Assembly (NCBI GenBank): GCA_003952965.2
Contig: CM025849.1
Span: 29,382,464 to 29,446,463, forward strand
Reading direction: 5' to 3'
DNA length: 64,000 nucleotides
Source: Morella rubra
Taxonomy: Eukaryota; Streptophyta; Magnoliopsida; Fagales; Myricaceae
The position numbers were made by a program, and so were the translations under genes. Of the stretch, positions 48,601 through 60,600 are shown piece after piece. Position 1 is the first letter of the stretch. Each line of letters begins with the position of its first letter. A model generated the notes under the pieces. That model searched no databases and was not told the DNA's origin. It saw only the letters and a program-made list of their open reading frames with translations.

Positions 48601-49596
48601 GATAAGAGCTATGCAAGTTTTTGTTCTGCCTTTACATTGGCCTTTGTTCTTAGCTTGGGTTGTTTAACAGTTAATGCTTTGGATATGTTTACAGTTACTC
48701 TCTATTTTCTCTCAATGATCCTTGAACATATAGTGGGCACTACAATTTTCCTTTTCTGATGGAGTCAAACCTTATCTTTCTCCTATACCTTGTTAAATAT
48801 GAATTGTCATTTAGTTGAATGCTTCGTATCATTATAAACTAAAATTTTGAGAAGATTGGCTTTGGTACATTTTGGACAAGATAGTTTAAGGTTTCATTAT
48901 AGAAATGTCTTTGCTTAAATTAACATATGAAGGATGCCTTCCGTTTACTTGGTGGGTCTTTTTTTTTTTTTTTTTCCTTTGGGGGGGGGGGGGGGGGGGG
49001 GGTATCTTAGATTTAAAATTGCTTACCAATATAAAAAAAAGGTGATCTTGCTTCTAATATTGCATGACAAAATGGAACGTTAAACATTGTGGGAGATAGT
49101 CTTATCTCAGAACATTTGTGTACTAAAGTTTGTTTCTCCCGTGCAGACCAATGGGTCCACAATGCTGAACTTGTCTTTGTTGACCTCAGACATGTGGTCT
49201 GTCTTGATTCGCATCTTTGCTGACAAGGAGAAGGTTTGTAACCTCACTGATATCATCAATCTTATGGTAGATGTTACAATCACACGCAAGATACATTTGT
49301 TAGAATCTATCATTGCCATCTAAAGCCAACCAATAATCCTTGTCAGGTTGACTGGATGTACTATGTGGCCTTTGCTGCTGTCACTGTCGGGCTTGTTATT
49401 TATTCAGGGTATGTAATTTTGCATTCCCTTCCTCCAATTTTCCTAATTATTGTAAATGTAGGACAATAGGCTTTAAAAAGGAACGTTGTGAATCTCAATG
49501 TTTGAATTGAAGGAACTCTTGTTCTCTAGTGTCAGTCGTTTCTAACTCATTCAAAGTGCTGGATTGAATATTTAGGCCTGGTTGCTCAGAAAAGAA

Positions 49597-49635
<39 letters not shown>

Positions 49636-50547
49636 ATTTAGGGCTGGTTGCCCCCAACAAAAAGAGAATATTTAGGTGTGTAAGCATGCTTGAGATCATG
49701 TAATGTATAATCACTGAGCTAGTTGAGCTTTGTGGCAGGCTGAAGATAAGGGGTATCATGTTTAAACTTTGAAAACCCAATAGATTAACTGTTCCTATCA
49801 TCATCTAAATGTTGGTCCCTATCGTACACAAGCCAAAATCTTGAATGAAGCCATCAGGGAGCCATCACTGGAATGAGGAAATAGGAATGAAAACGACCAG
49901 TGGTCCCTCCTTTCGTTTTGGAAGAAGGAAGGGAGTTGAACAACGTAAACTTGGTTGCCTTGAACTTGTAGTATAGGTACTTAGAGGTCTTCAGCCTTTT
50001 TGCTGAATGGACATAGAGACCTTTCTTGCACACTCTCAATTATTGAAACAGTGTTTTGGTGATAGGTATCTATTGCAGATTAGGTTGTATTTCATAAATT
50101 TAGTAATTTTTTTTATAAGACATTAATGACCAACCACTTTGCAGAAAACCACTAATCAATTGCTCATGGCAGATCCTGAAAATTAATATTTTTTCACACA
50201 TGGATATCCCCTAAAAAAAAAAGTCATTTTATTGGTTACTTTTCCTATGGTCCCGAAGTCGTTTCTTGTGGCAGACTAATATAGACATCCCTAATGTTTT
50301 CCATATTCAATGCAGGGGTGACAAAGAGGAAGATCAACAGCGTGCTGATGTTGCTGATGAAGATGCTGAAAGAGGCAAGCGTTTTGATGAGGAAGCTGGT
50401 TTGGGAAGTCGCAACCGAGTAATTGTAGCTGGGAGCTCAAAAACAGGGGAAAGCAGCAAGCATGATGTTGCTGGCACTAGTGTTGCAGAAAGGGAAGATC
50501 TTGAGAACAAGAACCTGGAGAAAGATGAACAAGGGAAGAAATCATGA
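42681..50547 (+). CDS. SLC35F (DUF914) membrane transporter
   Basis: Eleven coding exons: 42681-42798, 43344-43438, 44493-44550, 46321-46515, 46688-46764, 47335-47417, 47679-47730, 48415-48483, 49147-49233, 49347-49408 and 50316-50547. All are GT-AG with matching phases, giving 375 aa. It is a multi-pass protein of the drug/metabolite transporter superfamily with about ten hydrophobic segments. Family blocks include VEANFIVVKAYQYTSLTSVM, LLDCWSIPSVMVLTW, GVIVCVAGLVIVVFSD, GDMLVIAGSTLYAVSNVSE and the last helix WMYYVAFAAVTVGLVIYSG. The C-terminal 76 or so residues are hydrophilic and charged (EEDQQRADVADEDAERG). Plant members are called solute carrier 35 F1/F2-like or anthocyanin-related membrane protein; the substrate is not established. 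The start is the first of two adjacent ATGs; upstream in-frame codons include no ATG. Confidence 0.93.
48961..49002 (+). repeat. Poly-T then 22-base poly-G tract in intron 8
   Basis: A run of 15 T, then CC and TTT, then 22 uninterrupted G (48981-49002), inside intron 8 of the SLC35F gene. It could form a G-quadruplex; long G runs are also assembly-error hot spots. Confidence 0.9.
49598..49636 (+). repeat. (GA)n microsatellite
   Basis: Two adjacent GAGAGA tracts in intron 10 of the SLC35F gene, preceded and followed by copies of TTTAGG(C/G)CTGGTTGC. Confidence 0.85.
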
Positions 50548-51636
50548 TGACGAGTTTGCTTTCTATGGAAACCAGGAAGAGTCCTCGTTACATCCTTGTC
50601 TGTGGCGAGTGGTAGCTGTGCCACGGCTATCAGGGTAGCTGTAAATCGGCCTTATTGGGATTGAACAATAACCAATGAAAGCATTGAAAAATGAAAATGT
50701 CAATCAGGTGCTGGTTCTAAATTGTGTTCTCTTTGGTCCTTATTCTTTGTCCTCCTCCCCTAACCCCCCCACCCCCTCAAGTTGCATTATATAATACACA
50801 TTAGAGTTGTGTTCATCATCATTTGCATGCAATATGCCCGGACCTCTGCTGGGTGTCTGCACAGGCTTAAGCCTTATTTCTGAAAAAAAAGTGTGCTTGC
50901 GTTAACCTCCGCCAACTCTGCTGCAGAAAGTCTATAAATGTTGCTTGAAGGTTACCATATATTTCCGGTATAAGCACAAGAGTGAAAATTTCTTAACTGG
51001 CTGCAATCCTTTCCAAACACCAATTCCACCACACCGCAAGCTAACGTTTTCTTAAAATTCGCTTAAGCAGCGAAGATACCTAGAGGTCGCTATGGCAAAA
51101 TTTTGGCGTCCCCCTCACACGCCTGTCTTAGCAGTATCTACTCTCCCTGATTCTCACTGAGATGACACTTTTCAACATGTTAGCAAATTTTGGCTGATAC
51201 GTGTTTCCTTCATCACTATCGGATGGTTGAACTCCATAAAATTTCCCTTTTTGTTGAGAGAGATAGAGACAGAGAGACAGAGAGAGGAGAAGGCTGCAGT
51301 CCAGCCAGCCATTATTTCTTATTAGCAGTCAGGTTTCAGTGTACACTGGGAAAATTTAAAATAAAAGTGAAGCTTATTCCGACTCTTCTGGATCGATGGA
51401 AGCATCTGGGGGAGAACATGGGGGAGGGTTACAAACTTAACCGTTCTTCTGTTCATTATAAGATTAATACACAAAAACATAAGTCCGAGGAACAGAAAGA
51501 ACATAAAGTTTCTTGGCACCGGCAACAGGCTGCAAAGACAGACGAGGGTGGAGGGGGAAGGGAGAAGCCCCGCCTGGATAAGTTAAGGCTTGAAACTATC
51601 TCAACACTGATCCTCGTTGGTAGAAAAACAGGAACA
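50548..51636. other. Convergent intergenic region
   Basis: Between the stop codons of the plus-strand SLC35F gene and the minus-strand At3g49140-like gene; it should hold both 3' UTRs. The 151-residue ORF at 51190-51645 overlaps the neighbouring terminal exon and has no domain; I do not call it a gene. Confidence 0.5.
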
Positions 51637-54600
51637 TTAAAATGATCCCACATTCCGAAGTGCAACCCCATGACTCAACTTTTTGCGGCGAGATCGTGGG
51701 AACAAGAGTTGCTGGATTTGTTTTTCAGCTGCAACCTCAGATGTTACCTGCAAATACACAGCACGAACACCAAACTTGTCAATAATTTGCCCAATTGTGT
51801 AACAACATGGACATCCTTCCTCTTTGAATAAGTTTCCCATTGTGATATCAAGGAAATGATATCCCAAATTTTTCCAAATGCTTTTCATCGATTTCCACCA
51901 GGAGAATAGTTAAGTTTAGTGGAGCATAGAAGATGAATAAGAAGCTATGTTAAATCTACACAGATGTTTTCAATTTAAATGAAGCATGTTTGATAGAGAG
52001 GGGGCATACTTATTCAATGCTCTGAATCAAAGGAAACTGTCTAAATGATCAGGACTTCTCAGTAAACCCCTATTGAAACGCTGTTTAGAATCTGGTAACT
52101 TAATGACGTTTTACATAGGTACCATTTCTGGCCTGGCAAAATCTAGTCAAGATTGCCAGCATGACCGACAGATCCTTCACAAACCAACAACATAAAGAAG
52201 TAAGACTCTTAAGCATGTTCTCAGGTTTGGCCTACAAAGACATGGACAGCCTGCAGATCAGGATATGTAAACCTATGATGCAACTTGACAACATGGAGAA
52301 CGATAAAATTAGCATGATACACCCTGGAAGGCTGCTGGGGGCGGGGTTTGACAAGGATTACAAGCTAAGTTCTTGATCACAAAACATGGAAAATTATTGC
52401 GTTCAAGGACCAATGAAGGTGAATAATCCACCTTCTGAAACTGAAAACAAAAAAATAAAGAATTAAAAAGTTTGCAACACAGGGAAAGAGGGTGGACACC
52501 AGAAAGTGGAGCAAGGAGAACCTAACAACTACTACCAAAATTGAGTTGGCAGAAACCAAACAGGCCAATAACTGCATTATCAGGTTGGCCCAAGACAAAG
52601 GGCCTATACTGATGGGTGAGCAAATTATGGGAAGAGTACGTAGAGAATCATGTTCCAGCTTCATCACCACAAATTAACTATCAATGGGCCAAAGAGGGAT
52701 TTTCAGCATGAGACCGAATTTTACATTGCAGCACCATGCTGGTAAATCTGAACACATTTAATTAGTAAATGCAGCTGGCATGAGTCCTTTCAGATTCCTC
52801 ATTCTGGGTGGACAGTGTTGGTATTTCCAAATTATTGAGAGGATCTGAAGAGCAAAGGATATTGATGTCATGGTGGTAATAAAGCTCACGTTGCCTCAAA
52901 AGATGAGGCGGGATGAAGTAAAAAATTTCTTGTACAAAACTGCAGAACAAAATGCCCCACAGATCTAGGAGTGGTTGCCAAGGGAAACATTCAGATGAAA
53001 GCAAACTACAGGCAACCCGTCTTCACCACAAAAGACAACGAATTGCAAACTACCTAACAGGTGCAAAACAAATCTGGAAAAATCATTACTCATCATGGTC
53101 ATCAGAAAATCACGGTTAACATTCTTTTAATATCTGTAGAAACTTTTCAAAAGTCACAATCATATAGTGTGCTATACTTTGACTACAGTACATTTCATAA
53201 TTGACAGCGAGAAACAGAGTACATTCCAAAATGCAAATAAATAGCGTACCCGGAGTTTGAAAGGAAAACGATGTGTTTGTACTTCCGCCCCAGAGATAAC
53301 TCTAACATCCATGCCCAGACTGTCAACCCCAATCAAATGAGCTCCCTATCCAAGCAGACTAGCTGATCAGCAATGGACTTATCAACTCCAATTGATTAGT
53401 AAAGGTCTATTTGATTAGCTGTTCAACATTTGTGGACTAGAAGAAAAGTTTGAGTTAAGTAAATAGATAACAGAACATTGAATACATTTGCAACAAACCC
53501 TACAATACCTCATTTTACAGCAGCCGAAAAATCTTGCAGCTTCTGTTCCCCTTTGGGCCCCTTTTCCACCACTATAAATCCAATCTTTTCCAAGCTCCAT
53601 TCGAACCATATCTCTTAATCACATCCTTGTGTAATTCTAAGCCCTTTAGTCATTAATTTGCATGCTAAGCCCACCGGAGCACATATTGACAGATCCTCTA
53701 AATTTGTCCCGAGCCAATACAAGATTCTGTCAGAAACAATTGTACTATACCCTCTCAAACTACCACCTCATATGCAACTTGCCCTTGAAATACCATTCTG
53801 GATTCTGTCAGAAACAATTGCACTACCTCTCAAACTACCACCTCAAATGCAACTTGCCCCTCAAACTACCATTCTGGGCAATTCCTTGAACTACCGCTTT
53901 TTTCCCATGCTTCCCTTTGGTAAAGAGTCAAGATTGTGGAAAGTAACCTATTTTATCATATCCATGGTAAAATTTTACCTCATGAGGAAAATTGCAAAGA
54001 AGTGTTTATATAGAAGGAACATTTGCAAAGAATGGGAGTTTGTGTGTGTGTGTGTGTGTTGGGTGGGTCCAGCGCCGGGGGGGGGGGATAGCATGTGGAT
54101 CGAACACCATCTTAACACTAAACCCTCATTAAAAGTGTAAAGGACTTGGTCAATCCTCGAAACATCCCCATGAATAAATCATACTTCAGTCTTCTTTTGG
54201 CTTTTCCTTTCTACCAACCAAATCTAAGAAAAACTCCATCATTTACAATTTTATATTACTCTACTCCTATGAACTCTTAGTAGTTGAAACTGCTTCCAAA
54301 ACATCCCACAGAAAAGTTCAGAAATGTAAGCACAGCATTAAAAGGAAGCAGAAATAGATCTCATATTGACACCGGCAACAACTGCGGGAGTCATCCATGA
54401 TCCAAAAATATTACAGGGAAAACAAACAAACAAAAAACAAAGCAAAATGAAAGGGAAGAGATCTCATTATGTAACGACCCAAGAAAGCGTTGGCCACATT
54501 TGGACTTTGACTTCACAAGAACTAGTCAAAGTTGATTTTGAAGCTCCTTGGAACCATTATAAGGCCTAGTTCTAACCAGTAAGGAATCATTGTGGGACTT

Positions 54601-57600
54601 GCCCTTATATAATTCATTTCTCAATACTTCTTCTCTCCCATGCCATGTGGGACTTGGGGTTACAATCTCCCCCTTTTAAATCTCTGACGTCTCGTCAGGA
54701 CTTGTCAAGCCCACATTAATCATTACCGGACCGCTTTGATACTATTTACAACGACCCAAGGAAGCGCTAGCCACATCTGCACTTTGACTTCAAAAACTAG
54801 CCAAGGTTGCTTTTAAAGCTCCTTAGAATTATTGTTGGACTTGGCCTTATACAATTCCTTTCTCACTACTTCTCCTCCCCCACTTCATGTGGGACTTAGG
54901 GAATTAGAAATTATGCAAGAACAAAGGAATTCACCAAACAACAGACTTAAAAATTATGCAAGAGCAAAGGAGAGAGAGAGTCCAAGAGAGATTTCCAGCA
55001 AGTATGAGTGAGAGACAGTCACCGACATCTTAGAAACCCAGGAATAGTCTGCGGAACTCACAGGAGGGCTGTCAAATCACTTGGTTGAGTGCTTAGAAAG
55101 GACTAACAGTGATACACAAGTTGTTCAAGTCCACGAATTGAATTAATTTCAGAGGAACTGCAGGTAGAGCACCTCGGGTAGATTCCAACCCACTGCTAAA
55201 CCAGACCAACAAGACTGAAGATGAATGTGGAAGTAACAAGACTGAAGACTTTATGACATGCTTGTTTAGTGAAGCAAGAACACTTACGTGTTTCTGACCA
55301 TTTTTATCTTTTATATTGGTTTTTCTGTAACCATCCAAACTGAATTTCAAACAGAGGTGTTAATTCCCAAGACATAGTCAACAGAAAAAGGTGGGCCAGA
55401 AATATGAAAACTAAATAATCCAAGAGAACTTCATGTTTGACAGGCTTGAAACCAGAGCTAAGAATATTGTACGTTGAAGCAATAAAGTTTAATCATTTTA
55501 CCTCAACATTGAGACCCTTCTTTTTGCAAAGAGCTTTAAGAGCAACGTTGCAACTAATACCCTTCTCACTGAACCGCTCTACTATTCTTGGAGTAGAATG
55601 TGCAAGAACATCAGGCTCAGCATCTTGAAAATCTTGCAAGCTAATTTCATACTGCAAATATTCAAAAGAACAAGAAATACTATTAATTTAAATAGGTCTG
55701 ATGAACTCAAATTTTGTCTACACTGCCTAATGGATAGAAACATAAGCTACCCCTTTTCAGAGCCATCTAACCTGCTGTTTTAAAATGTTCTTCACAGTAT
55801 CATGGAATCCAATTTACTTCAGGTAAGCCAGGACAACAATAGACAAACTTACAAATATGACCTTGGAAAGTGTAATACACATGCCTGAACCCCATAAACA
55901 GAGAATAGCTCTATTCTCAGTATCTCCAATCTGTACAAAGTTGAGCCTGTGTTGACTTGATCACTCTCGGACTGAAAGTTCAAGATTTCTCCCTCTAAAC
56001 ATGAAACAAAAAGATGTGACTGATAGTGTGAGAGGCATGTCTGTAACTCTCAATTTACAACTAAAGCAAACTCAAAAAATCATAATATTCATGCAGACAA
56101 GTTAACACGAAACTACACCTTACCTTCCAACACTAGTTTCCTGTAAATTTTTACAGAAAAATGTTAGACCAACAACCTTCCAACGCTGCTTTGTTGGTGG
56201 ATGAAAAGAGGGCAGTAAAGGAGTATATTAAGTTGAGATGAGACAAAGAAAGCTTCTTCATCAGAAATCACGCGTGCAATGGTTGAATCTAGGTGATGGC
56301 AACACAAGTTTTTTCTTCAACTCCATTAAACACTTTCACAGCAAAGCCCGAATCAGTAGATTGAAGAGAAATGATAGAATTGGCACGGTGGAGTTGGATG
56401 AGATTAAAAAGGAAGCTGAAGGTATTTTCAAAAATCTGTGGAGGACACCAGAAAACCAGAGTCCTATTGACAGAACGTGGGTGGAGGAAGTGGTGAAGAA
56501 TAGAGTGAATATTGCCCAGATGCATGCTCTCATCAAGGAGGTGACGACTGAGGAGGTGAAGGAGGCTATGTTTTCTATCAAGGATGATAAGGCACCTGGT
56601 CTTGATGGCTTTAACTCCAAATTTTTTAAACTTATGTGGGATATAGTTGGGGACTCTTTAGTGTGGGCAGTCAAGTCTTTCTTCTACTCGGGGTAGATTC
56701 TGGAACAACTCAATCATACAGCTAGCTCTCTCATTCCTAAGGTGCAGAACCCTTCTACTTTTCTGGATTTTTGTCCTATCTCTTGTTGCAATACTGTGTA
56801 TAAATGCATCACAAAAATCTTGGCTAGAGAGCTGAAAGGGGTGTTGTCGGACCTTGTTGGTAATCAGCAAATGGCTTTCATCGAAAAGCGTAGGATTGGA
56901 GAGAATATTTTACTTGCCCAGGAGCTGTTTCAAAACTACCATAGAGATAAAGGATACCCAAGATGTGCTCTCAAAGTGGATCTTATGAAAGCCTATGATA
57001 CGGTGCGCTGGAATTTTTTGACCCCTGTTATAGAAGTTATGGGGTTTCCGGATATCTTTATTCGCTAGATTAGGGAGTATATCTCTACTCCCAAGTTCTC
57101 CATTAATCTGAATGGAGAATTGGTCGGTTTTTCAAATCTGGTAGAGGGCTTAGACAAGATGATCCTATCTCACCTTATCTTTTAGCTCTCCTTATGGAGG
57201 TTTTTTCAGGGGTGATGATCTTTTCGCTCTCGTTATGAAGGCTTTTTCAGGGGTGATGAAAGAGGTGTCAATGGATAAGAGGTTCAAATTCCACTGGAAA
57301 TGTGGTAAGATAGAACTCTCACATATAAGCTTTGCTGACAATCTTTTATTTTCAGCAGGGGTGATATCGGTTCCATATCCCTTATTAAAGAGGGCTTGAC
57401 TGCTTTCTCCAAGCAAACTGGACTCTTCCCTAATCCTGACAAGAGTAGCATTTTCACCTGTGGAATTCCATCGCAGACGAAAAAGAGAATTGTGAAGCTG
57501 CTTGGCTACCAGATGGGGTAACCTCTCAGTCAGGTACCAGGGAGTCCCTGGGGTAACCTCCCAGTCAGGTACCAGGGAGTCCCACTCATCTTGTCCCAGT

Positions 57601-60600
57601 TGCGTAAAGATGACTGTCAAATGCTTGTTGAGAAAATCGTTGCGCGAGTAAAATCTTGGACAAGTAAATACTTGTCATGTGCTGGCATACTTCAGTTGGT
57701 AAGGACGATTTTGGTTGCAATCCAATCCTTCTAGTCTTCTATGTTCATCTTGCTTAAGACTATTCTCAAAAGCATGGCATCCATTATGAGGTTGTTTCTT
57801 TGGAAAGGTAGCGAATTGAGATCTGGTGGCAGTGGCCGGGCAGGATGTTTGTCTCCCTAAGAGTGAGAGGGGGGGGGGGGGTTTGAGATTAACTGATTTG
57901 GAAAATTAGAACCAAGCTGCGATGGTGAAGCATTTATGGAATCTTGTGACAGATGATAACATATCTGTGTGGACTAACTGGATCCGGGTGTCTATTTCAG
58001 TTTTCAAACCTTAATCTAGTTAAATCTCATTGATTTGTCTAGATTAAATCCCTACTTGAACCAAATCTGGAGATCACAATTGTGTTGATTGGTGGCTTGT
58101 TGTCGGGCTCCGAGTGGGGTCCTCAACACATACAAAATGAATTTCGCTTTGCCACTCCCAGGATCAATCAGAAAGCTTGCTGACTTACTTCATCCTACTT
58201 TGTTTGGGTCACAGGGTGGATGGGAGTCGCCTGGGCTTGTGATTTGTCAGTTTGTTGATTCTATGGGGTCCCCCATTGATAAAGCCCCCTGATCCCTGTC
58301 TTTGTCCTTCGTCTCCCCCAATAGAACAAGGTCCCGTTTCTTTTAATGCAGCAAAAGTAATTTGTGGATATATTACAAGACAGCGTGACAGGTTCATACC
58401 ATGTGGCTATTTCCTCAGTTTTAAAAGTCAAGTTAGCTGTCGGTATTATTGTGGGTCAATCTTTTCGAGAATGAAAGGGAATATAAAAGGAGGCTTTTAA
58501 TGAGAACTGAGCTTGGAAACTGTGTTTCCTATTCAGGATTTTGGACATGTCAACCCCCATAGAGCCAAAAAAAACTCAGTAGGACTTCTCTGCAGAATAT
58601 TGGCAAGGCAGTTCAGTGAACACCTTTTTTGTCATTGGCAGTATATGGCTGGGGGAGGGTACAGCAGGGAAAGTCCCTAGAAAGAAAAGTTAACATATAA
58701 TTTCTAATAGAACAGAAAAATCCTAAGAAAAAAATAGAAAGTAAGAAATAAGGTAAAAGTAAAACACTGAGAAAACGCAATCCAAACTAAGTGGGGCCAC
58801 AAAGACATGAACTTTATGATAACTGAGTCTCAAGGATAAAATTAACACTATGCACAGAGAAGATACCATAACGCAGATCAAAGACAACATACGTATGAAG
58901 GCTGTACACACAAAATTAAAGCGAGATATAGTGCACTTATACCTGTTTATAAGCACAGAAATCGAGAACTCACATAGTTTACATTTTGTAATCCAACAAT
59001 TATAAAACATGCCGAAAACTTTATAGTACATTCCATATCTAGAGACAAAAATCAAAGGACTTTCCATAAGTTTTATTTCATTTGATTATGCCCCATATCT
59101 TTCCAATTTAATAGATTCATGCCCGCTGTCAGATTCATCTGTTAACTCAGATAGAAAAATGAAAAAAAAATTAAAATTTTAAAAAAAAAATATTAAAAAA
59201 ACATGAACAAAAAGTTAAAAATTTTAAAAATAGGAAAACGAAAAATGTCAAATTCTAACAAAAAAACACTAAGGAGACATTCGTTTTGGTTTGTATTCTA
59301 GGATACATAAATTCTAGAATTTACAAACAGAACATATTCAACTACCAATACACCAAAACAACTTCTGCACGTATACCAATAAACTTTAACATCACCTAAA
59401 AATTCTCAAACACTTCAAATTATAAAAATCTCACCAAAACGAACATCCCCTAACTTATAAAAAATTAGAAAAAAACAGAAAAATGAATTAAAATAAAAAA
59501 TAAATAGAGAAATAAAAACTAAAAACGTTAATTTCTAAAACAAAACACTGAAAAATTTTAAAAATTTAAACAAAAAAGATAAAATAAGTAAAAAATTATA
59601 ACATTACATACTATTTCTATATCTTTTTTATTTCTATACTTCTTTATCAATTTTTTTATTCACGTTTCCTGTTTTTTTTTTTTTTATAATTTTTTTTATT
59701 CATTTGCTGTTTGAGTAGACGAATATGTCTAAAGGTGGGGATGGATTGATTATTTTGGAAAGATGCAAACCAGAATTAAATGAAATAAAACTTACGGGAA
59801 GTCTTTTGATTTTTTCCCATAGATATGGGCGTAAGTTTTCCTAAAAATTGTCCTTCTTAACTCCGCGGACTCATCACTCACAGACACACACACTCACAAA
59901 GACACAGTTTGTGCAAGATGAAGCGTGCTGATAGATTCCAGAAGGGCAAAGAAATCCCAAATATTGTTTGGCTTAATATGTATGATTAACAAAATTATAT
60001 GCTTATCGATCTCAAGGATTCACCCGCTTTAATGATCGCATCAGTCTCTAACAATTGATCACTGGAAGATCTAGGTAGTAGGTCCATTGTGTCAATTTAC
60101 CAAGTAAAGCATCCCAGAACCTAGTGTAATCCCTCATATCCAGCTATTATTCTCCATGATAATTATGACTTACTGGCAGAGGAGAGGAAACACTAGATAC
60201 CTTTCCAGTCTGAGTTGTATCCTTCTGTGTCTACACAATGAAACAGCGTTCTTATGTATGGTTCTTCATCAGCAAAAGCAGGTCTGAGACAGCCGACAAT
60301 AGAAACACCATTTGATGGATAATCCATCTGTTTATTGTACTCCATATTAGAGGCCTGCAAATACTCAAGAAATCATTACCATAAAAAGTAACAAAACAGA
60401 AAATATATGAGAAAGCAAATGGTTTAGCTATCAGAACAGCTAATTATAGTTCCATAAATTTAAAAGCAATCAGGCCCATATTGCAAAACAAGGATTACAA
60501 AAAGTAAATCTGTTGGATGATTCTATCTCCCCAATCATACACCTCCTCCTTGCCACAGAGATGCCAAATGAAAGAGGATGACACAGTTCAAGTAACCATG

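Noticed and set aside
50266..50624. 93- and 96-residue ORFs on opposite strands
   Set aside because: The plus-strand frame is the last exon of the SLC35F gene with intron read-through; the minus-strand one is its shadow.
51190..51888. 151-residue plus-strand ORF and the full 83-residue minus-strand ORF
   Set aside because: The plus-strand ORF runs over the 3' flank into the terminal exon on the other strand. Only the last 36 residues of the minus-strand ORF are exon; the rest is intron before a clear acceptor.
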